Shown in pieces: positions 10,071 through 20,027 of a stretch of 22,932 nucleotides of DNA. The notes beneath the pieces are model-generated. The model was not told the DNA's origin. It saw nothing but the letters and a program-made list of their open reading frames with translations, and searched no databases. Position 1 is the stretch's first letter. Each line of letters begins with the position of its first letter. A program made the translations under genes and the position numbers. This stretch comes from CAZSWR01 sp964610885 (GTDB lineage: Bacteria > Bacteroidota > Ignavibacteria > Kapaibacteriales > UBA2268), in the NCBI GenBank assembly GCA_964610885.1, contig CAZSWR010000063.1, positions 1 to 22,932 of the forward strand, written 5' to 3'.

Positions 10071-10447
10071 TCAGGGCGTATGCACCATATATTGCAATGG
10101 AGCAAGTTCCTATTAGGCTGGTATGGGTGTAATCCTACAAAAATTATGAGCCTGCCCGAAAAGTTGCCTTTGTATTTTATCGCTTATGCGGTATCAATCA
10201 GAAAGAATTACTGTTTCAGGCAATCACAAAAGCATTACACGGAAGTGCCATCGGACTATCGATACAGGAAATTTTGTCAAACTCTCGAAAATTCAAATTG
10301 GGCGAGCCATCTGCATCCAGAAAACTCTTTACCAACGGCCTCTTTTCTTTCTTTACCCTGGATTTGATTTGTCAAAATTTATTTTTTAATTATCCGTGAT
10401 ATATTAAAGAAGTATATATTTCTTTTTGTATTTGTACAGGATACGCA
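10071..10447. other. Intergenic region between kinases, possible decayed coding remnant
   Basis: This 377-base spacer has no convincing gene. One plus-strand frame stays open from about 10134 to the TGA near 10397 with coding-like composition (for example NQKELLFQAITKALHGSAI), but it has no ATG and I do not recognise it; it may be a remnant. Just after the first kinase stop, 10106-10130 weakly resembles the 25-bp motif (CCTATTAGG then GTATGGGT), with the same orientation relative to the upstream gene. The segment before the second kinase is AT-rich and presumably holds its promoter. CAGGA at 10437-10441 is a plausible ribosome-binding site. Confidence 0.4.
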
Positions 10448-13400
10448 ATGCAATTGAGTGTGGACACAAATATCGAACAGCATTCGAAGCCTACTATAGA
10501 TAAACTTATTGATTTGCAGGTTATTAGTGGACTGTTGCAGCAATTCAATAAGCTGATACACGCCGGAGTGGCCATTGTGGACCTGGAGGGCAACGTCGTC
10601 GTCCAAGCCGGTTGGCAGGAGGTTTGTACGGATTTTTTCCGGCAAAATGAAAAGACCAGACTGAATTGTTTGGATAGCGACATCGAACTAAGCAAAAAAA
10701 TTGCGAAAGGTGATTGGAAGATTTACAAATGCAAAAACGGGCTTTGGGACGTAGCCACGCCGATTTATATCGATGACGAGCATGTTGCAAATTTTTTCAT
10801 CGGCCAGTTTATTTTTAATGACGATCCGATCGACTACGATGAATATGAAAAAATGGCTAAGGAATTGGGTTTCGACGTAGAAAGATTCTTTGCTGCTTTC
10901 GACAAAGTGCCGCGCTGGGAGAGAGGATACATAGACAGAGTGATGGCTTTCGGAGTAACGATGAAGGACATTATTACGCAGATGAGCTATTCAAACATTC
11001 AGCTCAACGCATCGCTTCGCGATAGGGAAAGCCTGCTGCAAACTCTGATGGACAACGAGAAAACCCTGCGAAGCTACCTTGAGAGTGCGCCATATGGAAT
11101 ATTTTCACTTGATAACAACTGTTCAATTCTTAGGGCAAATAAATCAACAAGCGAGATTACCGGATTCGACAATGAGGAATTGAAGAGAACTAATTTCATC
11201 GACTTATTTCCCGAAGCCGAGCATGGCCGTATAGCGGAATACTTGGCCGGTATAACCGATTGCACCCCATCCTATGTCGAGATTCCTTTCCAGCGCAAAG
11301 ACGGAACCCTCAGGCACTTGAGTTTGAATACCGTCCGGCTCGATGAATCAACTCGGCTTTGCTTCTCGATGGATATACAAAACAGAATCGAGGCCGAAAA
11401 TGAATCTCAGCATCATCGAGATCTGTTTTCGTCGCTTTTCAATTCGATGGTGGAGGGCGTATCATTCCACGAGCTGATCTTTGATTCCGATGGTAAACCA
11501 ATTGATTATCGAATTGTTGACGTCAACCCTTCGTACGAAAGGATACTCAAGAAAAGGAGAGAAGAAGTCATAGGCCAGAGAGCAAGCACATTGTATAATA
11601 TTGCTAAAGCACCGTATTTAGATGTTTATGCGAACGTGGTCCGAACGGGTAAGCCTGCGGTTTTTGAAACGAATTTCACGCCGCTCGGCAAGCACTTCCA
11701 GATTTCTGTTGTATCATTCGACCAGGATGGGTTCATCACAATTTTCACAGACATCACGAGGAGCAAACGCAACGTCGAAGAACTTCGCGAGAGCGAATTG
11801 AAATTCCGAGCTGTCTTCGAAAATATTGCTCAAGGCGTGGTTATTCAAGATATTAATGGTAATATCCTATCGGCAAATCCGGCGGCAGAGCGTATCCTTG
11901 ACTTCAAGCTCGACGAATTAAAGAAAATGCAAAACTTTACACAAATATGGGACATTATTCACGAGGATGGCCGCCCAATGCCGCCAGAGGACAATCCCCC
12001 GTTTGTTGCACTTCGTACCGGAGAACCGGTTACCAACATTGCCTTCGGAATAAGGCAACATCCCGAAGAAGAGTACAAGTGGCTTTCCGTGAATTCAATT
12101 CCTCAATTCCGTCCGGGAGAAAACGTTCCATTCCAAGTGATAACCACTTTCGACGACTTCTCGTATAGGAAGAATGCAGAACTGGAAATGTACAAAAAGA
12201 ATGAATACTTGGCCGCCGTATTCGATTCGGTCAACGATGCAATTTTCGTTGTCGATGCCGAGAACTTTCGTTTGCTCGATGTTAATGCAAAAACTTGCGA
12301 AATGTATGGATATTCGAGGCAAGCATTTATCAACAATGAGATTGTTGACCTGAGCGCAGAGATTACAGAAGCATCAATGAAGTACTTGAGAGAAAAGTTT
12401 ATATTAGCCAGAAATGGAAATCCTCAGCTTTTCGAATGGAGAGCAAAAACAAATGAAGGAAAAGCCTTTTGGACCGAAATCAATGTCCGATACACGGAAA
12501 TCGGCTTCGACAAAAGGTATTTCATTACAGCAAGAGACATTTCGATAAGAAAGAAAACCGAGGAGGCGCTCGTTGAAAGCGAAAAGTATTCAAGAGAATT
12601 ATTCAAAAATTCTCCCATTTCGATCCAAGTCTATGACAAAAATGGATTGCTACTGGACGCTAATCACGCCTGGGAAAAACTATGGAAACTTAAACGCGAG
12701 GATTTAATCGGCAAATATAATGTTCTCAAAGACAAGCAGATTATCTCCGAGGCCAATGCCAAACACTTCAGAAAAGCATTTTCCGGCGAAATAGTTTTCC
12801 TCGACGATATGATATATGACCCTCTCATTAGCGGCTACGAAGGTCGGAAACGTTGGCTCAATGTTGTCCTGTTTCCCATTAAAAGCCTCGATGAATCGTT
12901 CCGCGTAGTTCTTATGCAGCAGGACATAACCGCGATCAAGGATTACGAAACCGAACTGATTGCGGCAAAGGAAAAAGCCGAAGAAAGCGACCGGCTCAAA
13001 TCCGCTTTCCTTGCCAATATGAGCCACGAAATCCGTACACCGCTGAATGGTATCATCGGATTCACTGATTTGCTCTCGTCCTCCGGCCTGAGCGAAGAGG
13101 ACAAGAAAGACTTCGTCGATGTGATCAAACAAAGCTCTTACAGGCTAATGAGAATTGTCAACGACCTGATCGACGTCTCGAAGATCGAGACCGGCCAGAT
13201 GGAAATCAATTTGGATTCGTTCAATATAAATTTCTTGCTCAACGATTTATACGATTTCCATTCCCCTCTGATTGCTGCCAATGGGATCGGTATGGAAGTG
13301 ATTACTTCTTTCGACGACAAAGACGCAATGATATATTCGGACGAACAAAAATTGCATCAAATACTGATGAATCTGATTAGTAATGCAATCAAATACACCA

Positions 13401-14092
13401 AAAATGGTAAAATCACAATCGGATACACTGCCTCGGACGGATATATCCGATTCTTCGTAACCGATACCGGCAAGGGGATCGCCACCGATTCTCAAGGAAT
13501 CATTTTCGATGGCTTTCGCCAGGAGGATCAATCGCTTTCCCGTCAGTTCGAGGGCGTCGGATTGGGGCTTACGATCTCGAAGGGATACGTCGAGATACTG
13601 GGCGGCACGATCGGGGTCGAATCCAAAGTGAACGAAGGCTCAACCTTCTTTTTCACGATCCCAATGGTCAGAAATGCTGATTCAAAAAAAGAAGAAAACA
13701 AACCGGAACCAAGGACTCCGACCGACAAGAGTACGATATTGATCGCCGAAGACGAAGATGTCAGCTTTAATTACATTAGCAAAGTAATCAGCCTTAACAC
13801 ACGTTTCAAAACGATTCGCGCAATAAACGGACGCGAAGCAATAGACCTGGCCATTTCTTCCGAAGATATTTGTTTGATTCTCATGGATATTCGTATGCCC
13901 ATCCTGGATGGGTACTCGGCTGCGCGGCAGATCAAGGCCTTTTCGCCGGATATACCAATCGTTGCGCTGACCGCATTTGCCCTCGAGGGCGACGGCGAGA
14001 AATCCCTGGAGGCCGGCTGCGACTACTACATTCCGAAACCCGTCGAAGCAGTAACCGTCCTGAAAACAATTCGAGATATACTCGGAGAGTAA
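10448..14092 (+). CDS. PocR-domain, multi-PAS hybrid histidine kinase
   Basis: A 1214-residue soluble kinase with no signal peptide or membrane helix. Residues about 20-190 form a PocR sensory domain: a conserved Cys region (RLNCLDSD) and the diagnostic block YKCKNGLWDVATPIYI followed by FFIGQF. PocR domains are named after the regulator of propanediol use and are thought to bind small organic ligands. Five PAS domains follow at about 206-316, 321-441, 451-578, 586-704 and 713-834. The transmitter has His860 (MSHEIRTPLNGIIGF), Asn979 (NAIKYT), and G-boxes TDTGKGIA and FEGVGLGLTISKG. The receiver (about 1095-1210) has the EDE acidic cluster, Asp1147 (LMDIRMPILDG), ALTAFA and PKP. It shares the downstream architecture of the preceding kinase but not its membrane or GAF modules. 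The stop TAA touches the edge of the inverted-repeat element at 14090. Confidence 0.92.
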   Translation: MQLSVDTNIEQHSKPTIDKLIDLQVISGLLQQFNKLIHAGVAIVDLEGNVVVQAGWQEVCTDFFRQNEKTRLNCLDSDIELSKKIAKGDWKIYKCKNGLWDVATPIYIDDEHVANFFIGQFIFNDDPIDYDEYEKMAKELGFDVERFFAAFDKVPRWERGYIDRVMAFGVTMKDIITQMSYSNIQLNASLRDRESLLQTLMDNEKTLRSYLESAPYGIFSLDNNCSILRANKSTSEITGFDNEELKRTNFIDLFPEAEHGRIAEYLAGITDCTPSYVEIPFQRKDGTLRHLSLNTVRLDESTRLCFSMDIQNRIEAENESQHHRDLFSSLFNSMVEGVSFHELIFDSDGKPIDYRIVDVNPSYERILKKRREEVIGQRASTLYNIAKAPYLDVYANVVRTGKPAVFETNFTPLGKHFQISVVSFDQDGFITIFTDITRSKRNVEELRESELKFRAVFENIAQGVVIQDINGNILSANPAAERILDFKLDELKKMQNFTQIWDIIHEDGRPMPPEDNPPFVALRTGEPVTNIAFGIRQHPEEEYKWLSVNSIPQFRPGENVPFQVITTFDDFSYRKNAELEMYKKNEYLAAVFDSVNDAIFVVDAENFRLLDVNAKTCEMYGYSRQAFINNEIVDLSAEITEASMKYLREKFILARNGNPQLFEWRAKTNEGKAFWTEINVRYTEIGFDKRYFITARDISIRKKTEEALVESEKYSRELFKNSPISIQVYDKNGLLLDANHAWEKLWKLKREDLIGKYNVLKDKQIISEANAKHFRKAFSGEIVFLDDMIYDPLISGYEGRKRWLNVVLFPIKSLDESFRVVLMQQDITAIKDYETELIAAKEKAEESDRLKSAFLANMSHEIRTPLNGIIGFTDLLSSSGLSEEDKKDFVDVIKQSSYRLMRIVNDLIDVSKIETGQMEINLDSFNINFLLNDLYDFHSPLIAANGIGMEVITSFDDKDAMIYSDEQKLHQILMNLISNAIKYTKNGKITIGYTASDGYIRFFVTDTGKGIATDSQGIIFDGFRQEDQSLSRQFEGVGLGLTISKGYVEILGGTIGVESKVNEGSTFFFTIPMVRNADSKKEENKPEPRTPTDKSTILIAEDEDVSFNYISKVISLNTRFKTIRAINGREAIDLAISSEDICLILMDIRMPILDGYSAARQIKAFSPDIPIVALTAFALEGDGEKSLEAGCDYYIPKPVEAVTVLKTIRDILGE

Positions 14093-14447
14093 TTGGTTGG
14101 CTCTATAACGTTTTGTATGGGTATTTAACTCAACCTCAAAGAGTTAATTAACCTTCGTAAGTTCAGATGTATCGAAACAAAATCGAACCTCAATACATAA
14201 TATCTACTTAAATATCATGTGGTTATCAATAACACACCCCTAAATCCCCTCTTCCTAGAGGGGACTTAAAAAACATATTAAGATACACTAATAATATATT
14301 TAAATGTGTTCTTATCCCCCTCTAATAAGAGGGGGTTAGGGGGGTGCCACACAGTATTATTGATATGCTGAATTTTTCATATAGAATAGTTACTACATCT
14401 TTGTTGTATGAACTTGTACCCACACAAAGCGATATAGAACCAATTAA
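14090..14447. repeat. MITE-like element with terminal inverted repeats
   Basis: The two ends are imperfect inverted repeats. The left reads TAATTGGTTGGCTC then CTATAACG (14090-14110). The right, on the minus strand, reads TTAATTGGTTCTATATCG (from 14447 inward). The left end carries an extra GGCT. Each end contains the 25-bp motif (14099-14123 and 14417-14441). Inside sit two hairpins, inverted relative to each other. The interior differs from the two other elements of the window, while the ends match. No protein is encoded, and I find no clear target-site duplication. It separates convergent genes, so it could alternatively be a structured bidirectional 3'-end region. Confidence 0.65.
14235..14345. 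repeat. Paired C-rich/G-rich hairpins, mutually inverted
   Basis: Left hairpin: TCCCCTCT (14245-14252), loop TCCT, AGAGGGGA (14257-14264), preceded by CACCCCTAAA. Right hairpin: CCCCCTCT (14316-14323), loop AATA, AGAGGGGG (14328-14335), followed by TTAGGGGGGTG. Both have perfect 8-bp arms and 4-nt loops. The entire right unit is the reverse complement of the left unit with few changes, so a large cruciform is also possible. Neither hairpin is followed by a T-run on either strand, so they are not standard intrinsic terminators. Confidence 0.75.
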
Positions 14448-14473
14448 CTTTACGCTCCGAATAACTACAACGA

Positions 14474-14500
14474 CCCTATCGCTCATTGGGAGCAATAGGG
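14474..14500 (-). terminator. Hairpin, likely clpC terminator
   Basis: CCCTAT-C-GCTC (14474-14484) pairs with GAGC-A-ATAGGG (14490-14500) with one internal mismatch and a 5-base loop. It lies about 35 bases past the clpC stop on the minus strand. The following minus-strand sequence is TCGTTGTAGTT, a weak T-rich tail. A smaller perfect palindrome, TTGCCA-GA-TGGCAA (14511-14524), sits between it and the stop. It could serve both convergent genes. Confidence 0.5.
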
Positions 14501-14535
14501 CCGTAAATCTTTGCCAGATGGCAATTACAGATTTG

Positions 14536-17136
<2,601 letters not shown>

Positions 17137-17277
17137 TTTCTCCGTCTGTTAGATTATTGTAACAAAAGCTTCAATTCATGTTTTCAAATCTGCGGCGGTG
17201 CCAATGCACCACTTATGAATAATTGACGTTAGGAATTATAAATCATTTTATTTATTCCGATTTTCGTACTTGTCAAA

Positions 17278-17286
17278 TTATCCACA
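17278..17286 (+). promoter_or_regulatory. Single perfect DnaA-box match
   Basis: TTATCCACA matches the DnaA consensus exactly. It is isolated, and no replication-initiation gene is near. A chance 9-mer match in a window this size is not unlikely, so it does not mark an origin by itself. Confidence 0.25.
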
Positions 17287-17433
17287 ACTTAGCCCGTTTG
17301 CGATTTCGCACGGCGGCAAAGGTTGAATCTGAATAGCAAACAACCAGACAAAACACATTGCAGTACATACGAAATTCAGCAACTTCTAATATAATAATTA
17401 GTTCGATAATGAAAAAATATGAATTTTATTTTA

Positions 17434-17552
17434 GCTGGGAGAGAACTTGCTGGGAATGCTATGTTCGAAACTCGTACTACCACTCCGCGAGTGGTAGTAC
17501 GAGTAAATTCATAGACTAACGGCAGATGCAAAGGTTTATTTGCTCTCCCAGC
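17434..17552. repeat. Small element: 10-bp inverted ends around a perfect 16-bp-arm hairpin
   Basis: Outer arms GCTGGGAGAG (17434-17443) and CTCTCCCAGC (17543-17552) are exact reverse complements. Centred between them, ACTCGTACTACCACTC (17470-17485) and its exact complement (17489-17504) are separated by CGC. The inner stem is 16 uninterrupted pairs. No T-run follows on either strand, and the nearest upstream gene end is far away, so a terminator role is unlikely. It could be a miniature mobile element, a palindromic protein site or a small structured RNA. Confidence 0.75.
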
Positions 17553-17637
17553 CCAAGTGAGAATTCTAAAAACATACTGGCTAAATAAAGTTGGGTGTGG
17601 GCAAGCAACAATTATTGATTTTCAGGAATGAATGTAA

Positions 17638-17967
17638 GAATTGGTTCTATAACGAATTGAATATATTCTGTCCCCAATACAATTGCATCCTTCAAGATGA
17701 GTAATAGTTGCGGACCGATACCGCGTAGCGGTTGTTGTGTTGTAGAAGATGTATCTCTTTGAATCTAATACCGCATAGCGGTTGTTGTATAATACTCTAC
17801 ATGAATCCACCAAACAAATAAAACATTCGCTACGCGAAATCTTGCTTAAAAATTAAACAATATGCTACAAAACAACAACCGCTCGCGCGGTAAAGTAGCA
17901 TTATAATTTTAACAACTCGCTTAAAATAGTATTTGGTACAGTACCCACACAAAACGATATTGAGCCA
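17638..17967. repeat. Hairpin-rich repeat element, copy D (complete)
   Basis: The left end reads AATTGGTTCTATAACG (17639-17654), matching the inverted end of the 14090-14447 element at 15 of 16 bases. The right end is a full 25-bp motif (17942-17966). The interior is homologous to 111-324: CCGCATAGCGG (17771-17781), TTCGCTACGCGAA (17826-17838), then CCGCTCGCGCGG (17879-17890), where the stem is kept although the loop changed from TAC to TCGC, and GGTACAGTACC (17935-17945). A second, tandem left unit with CCGCGTAGCGG lies at 17720-17730. No credible protein is encoded. Confidence 0.75.
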
Positions 17968-18026
17968 TGATAAAAGATCCAATCTGCCAAGAGAATTCTA
18001 TATACTACAATAAAAGCAACTGATTC

Positions 18027-18755
18027 TCACTTCGATTGTTCCTTAATAATATTATAAAGATTTGCTTGCTGCAAAACCTCAGATTTCTTGTTAATCAATT
18101 CCTCTATTTTTTCTGATCCGCCGGCGAGCATAGTAAGCGTTTTAATTGAGAATAATTCATTTTCCATTATCAAAAAATAATCAGAGATAAAGTATTCAAT
18201 CCCATTTTTACCAATTATGACCAATCCAACTGTTTTGTATCCAGAGCTTTCATTGGCACTCGATTCTTTGTTTTTGAAAATCTCCGGCTCGATGTGATTT
18301 TCAATGGCAATTAAACGCCTGAATTTGTTCTCTTTAATACAATAAAAACGTGTAATTGAATCATTATTGCACAGTATCATAAAGTCATGTGTGTGGGTAA
18401 TATTGGTATCGACGTAAAACTTTGAAATAAAATCTTCATTGCTAATTGGCTTACTAAACTCTAATTGATATAACGCGCAATGCTCCATCATGTTGAGCCA
18501 TGTATTCGGTTGAAGAGCGCTGTCCTTCTTGAATGCAAACAGGGCACTGTCTATGTATATCAACCTATCAATATGCAACGGAGAAGCGCAACTAACCTCA
18601 TTGATTGCACGATATTCGTCAAATCTTGCTTTTATTATCCGACTGACGCTGTCTGAAGAATTGAATAGAGTATTCAATTGACTCTTCGAGACGCAAGTGC
18701 ATGCAAATAATAAGCAAATAGTGATTACGCAAGATTGTAGTGTTTTGTTGTTCAT
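18027..18755 (-). CDS. Exported protein of unknown function
   Basis: A 242-residue protein I do not recognise. Its N-terminus has a hydrophobic segment (TLQSCVITICLLFACTCVSK) typical of a signal peptide; LFAC could be a weak lipobox, placing it on an envelope membrane. The mature part is mostly charged and polar with a beta-strand-like C-terminal half (KTVGLVIIGKNGIEYFISDYFLI). Codon choice and composition are markedly AT-richer than clpC and the helicase gene. It is the last of a run of similar minus-strand genes. TATATTTG upstream (18791-18798 on the minus strand) resembles the -7 element of Bacteroidota promoters, but I see no matching -33. The repeat element starts 60 bases after its stop. 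No clear ribosome-binding site is present. Confidence 0.65.
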   Translation of the reverse strand: MNNKTLQSCVITICLLFACTCVSKSQLNTLFNSSDSVSRIIKARFDEYRAINEVSCASPLHIDRLIYIDSALFAFKKDSALQPNTWLNMMEHCALYQLEFSKPISNEDFISKFYVDTNITHTHDFMILCNNDSITRFYCIKENKFRRLIAIENHIEPEIFKNKESSANESSGYKTVGLVIIGKNGIEYFISDYFLIMENELFSIKTLTMLAGGSEKIEELINKKSEVLQQANLYNIIKEQSK

Positions 18756-18909
18756 TTTTTGTAATACTAAATAATAATAAACTCAGTACAAATATATGTT
18801 GATCCCATTCCCGCTCGGAGGTGATCAAGCCCTACAGTTTGTTGGCATTGTCATCCATTTCCTTGCTAAAGGAAATTATTATGATCTGACAAAAACTCTC
18901 TTAAAGTTG

Positions 18910-19329
18910 TCATTCAAAAATCCCCTTATTACTTTCATTGCTGGGGCGGATCATATACAGGATCCACTCGTTATTTTCGAACTTGAAATCGAAATCAGCA
19001 GAGTATTGATAGTCTTTTGACGTAATAATAACACCATATCTCTTATCATCAGTATTAGAAATATAACCCCAATTTGCTCTGCCTTGACTCTTTGAAATTT
19101 CTTCTAAAATTCTAAAATCAGTATCAGACAAACTATCATACAATACTAATCTTATATTATTTGACTTGCAGATACTGTCGGCTTTGGTCGGATTCATCAA
19201 AATGGAAGGCACACACCGAGTGAGTTTGTTTCCCGTTACGCCTTGAAGCCCGCAAGACGCTACAACTATTGATAAAATACTTATAAAAAATAACACTCTT
19301 AATTTTCCAAATAATACATATTTAATCAC
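18910..19329 (-). CDS. Small lipoprotein of unknown function
   Basis: A 139-residue predicted lipoprotein. The signal peptide ends in VVASC-G, a good lipobox with the lipidated cysteine at residue 26. The mature part is about 110 residues with aromatic, strand-rich character (GYISNTDDKRYGVIITSKDYQYSA up to NNEWILYMIRP in separate stretches). No family is recognised. The first codon is GTG at 19329; no in-frame ATG precedes the signal peptide, and a second GTG (RVLFF) would still leave a workable signal. The GTG overlaps the TGA of a short open frame upstream as GTGA, which could couple their translation. AT-rich like its two minus-strand neighbours. Confidence 0.65.
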   Translation of the reverse strand: MIKYVLFGKLRVLFFISILSIVVASCGLQGVTGNKLTRCVPSILMNPTKADSICKSNNIRLVLYDSLSDTDFRILEEISKSQGRANWGYISNTDDKRYGVIITSKDYQYSADFDFKFENNEWILYMIRPSNESNKGIFE

Positions 19330-19463
19330 TCAATCAACGGCTCTAGGGAATGTGAAAGTTTGCATGCGGGAAGCGGGCTGTCGTGGGATCGCATCGGCTG
19401 AAGCTTTTTCTTGCTCTCCGCGCAAAATAGAGAATGGCCAAAGAACTCAGAATTTGATTCGTT
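19326..19463 (-). other. GC-rich patch with a short open frame, possible inserted sequence
   Basis: Between two AT-rich lipoprotein genes, 48 of 90 bases in 19341-19430 are G or C, and 27 of 40 in 19361-19400. One minus-strand frame is open from about 19463 and ends at the TGA (19328-19326) that overlaps the GTG start of the next gene. Its only ATG (19394) gives 22 residues (MRSHDSPLPACKLSHS...). Another minus frame is also open across the patch (KASADAIPRQPASRMQ), so coding selection is unclear. The stretch TTGCTCTCC...CAA...GAGAAT near 19410 loosely resembles 17541-17565. It may be a fragment of a repeat or transferred DNA. Confidence 0.4.
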
Positions 19464-19477
19464 GTATTAAAATAAAA

Positions 19478-19933
19478 TTAGGAATTTCCAAAACCAAGAA
19501 CGAAATAACATTTTTCGCCTAATTCATTTGCCGTTTTCAATGCTTTTTCAACACACTCAATAGCATAGTCGCAGCTTCGATTTGAGTAATCTGCGTCGCT
19601 TTCATTCTGATTTGGTTGAATATACCAACTAAGATAATGATAGCCAAGCCCCCATTTGTGAATAGCATATATAAGTTTACCATCTTGCTCAGTTACAATT
19701 TCAGCCCCACAAATCTTTAATTTCGATGACCTGATCAATTCAATTGCATATAAAACCTTTGATTGATCAAGAGCGTATTCACTTGAAAATTCATCAATAT
19801 CAGTAATAGCTCTTCCATTATTTTTGATATACTCATTGATCATAGCAACACTCAGTTTATCTTCTTTTACACTTGAACAACCAATAACAATAATTGCAAG
19901 TAGAAATAGTAGAATTCTCATGAATAATCCCAT
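19478..19933 (-). CDS. Small lipoprotein, possibly immunity-protein-like
   Basis: A 151-residue lipoprotein. The signal peptide ends in IIVIGC-SS, an acceptable lipobox. A second ATG four codons in (19921, MRILLFL) has a better upstream GGGA and could be the true start. The mature part has a helix-strand layout: an N-terminal helix (AYALDQSKVLYAIELI-like), ICGAEIVTEQDGKLIYAIHKW, a conserved-looking WYI stretch, then SNRSCDYAIECVEKALKTA. From memory this layout recalls small polymorphic-toxin immunity proteins of the Imm40 kind, but I cannot verify it. If so, the lipid anchor would place immunity at the envelope. No toxin gene is nearby. AT-rich; it starts 94 bases after the helicase stop on the same strand. 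Confidence 0.6.
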   Translation of the reverse strand: MGLFMRILLFLLAIIVIGCSSVKEDKLSVAMINEYIKNNGRAITDIDEFSSEYALDQSKVLYAIELIRSSKLKICGAEIVTEQDGKLIYAIHKWGLGYHYLSWYIQPNQNESDADYSNRSCDYAIECVEKALKTANELGEKCYFVLGFGNS

Positions 19934-20027
19934 GGATATTGATAAAATCTGTATTCCATCACACCTGCCCCCAAACGAACCACTCAGAAAATTACTCCAT
20001 CCACCAATTCCAGAAGTTCGTGGGCGA

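Larger units (their letters stand above)
17137..17637. other. Non-coding region upstream of clpC
   Basis: AT-rich sequence that must contain the clpC promoter, which I cannot place confidently. No CIRCE-type operator (TTAGCACTC inverted) is seen. It includes a DnaA-box match and a large perfect hairpin, both listed separately. No protein or tRNA is recognisable here. Confidence 0.5.

Noticed and set aside
10080..10367. ATG-started 95-codon plus-strand frame after the first kinase
   Set aside because: Composition is not protein-like, there is no ribosome-binding site, and overlapping frames are equally open.
14245..14335. The C-rich/G-rich hairpins as intrinsic terminators
   Set aside because: No T-run follows either stem on either strand; the hairpin at 14474-14500 is a better candidate for clpC.
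17278..17286. Perfect DnaA box as a sign of an origin of replication
   Set aside because: It is a single site without neighbouring boxes or replication genes, and one chance match is expected fairly often in a window of this size.
17434..17552. Hairpin as CIRCE or other heat-shock operator for clpC
   Set aside because: Sequence does not match TTAGCACTC-N9-GAGTGCTAA, and it lies about 300 bases upstream of the start.
17622..17813. Minus-strand 63-codon frame in the repeat
   Set aside because: It lies in the hairpin-rich repeat and is not maintained in the homologous copy at 1-324.
18815..18830. Minus-strand GATCACCTCC resembles the 3' end of 16S rRNA
   Set aside because: Only about a dozen bases match; no other 16S sequence is present, so this is chance.
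18796..19020. Plus-strand frame of 74 codons
   Set aside because: Overlaps the 3' end of the minus-strand lipoprotein gene, has no recognisable domain, and a minus-strand gene explains the sequence better.
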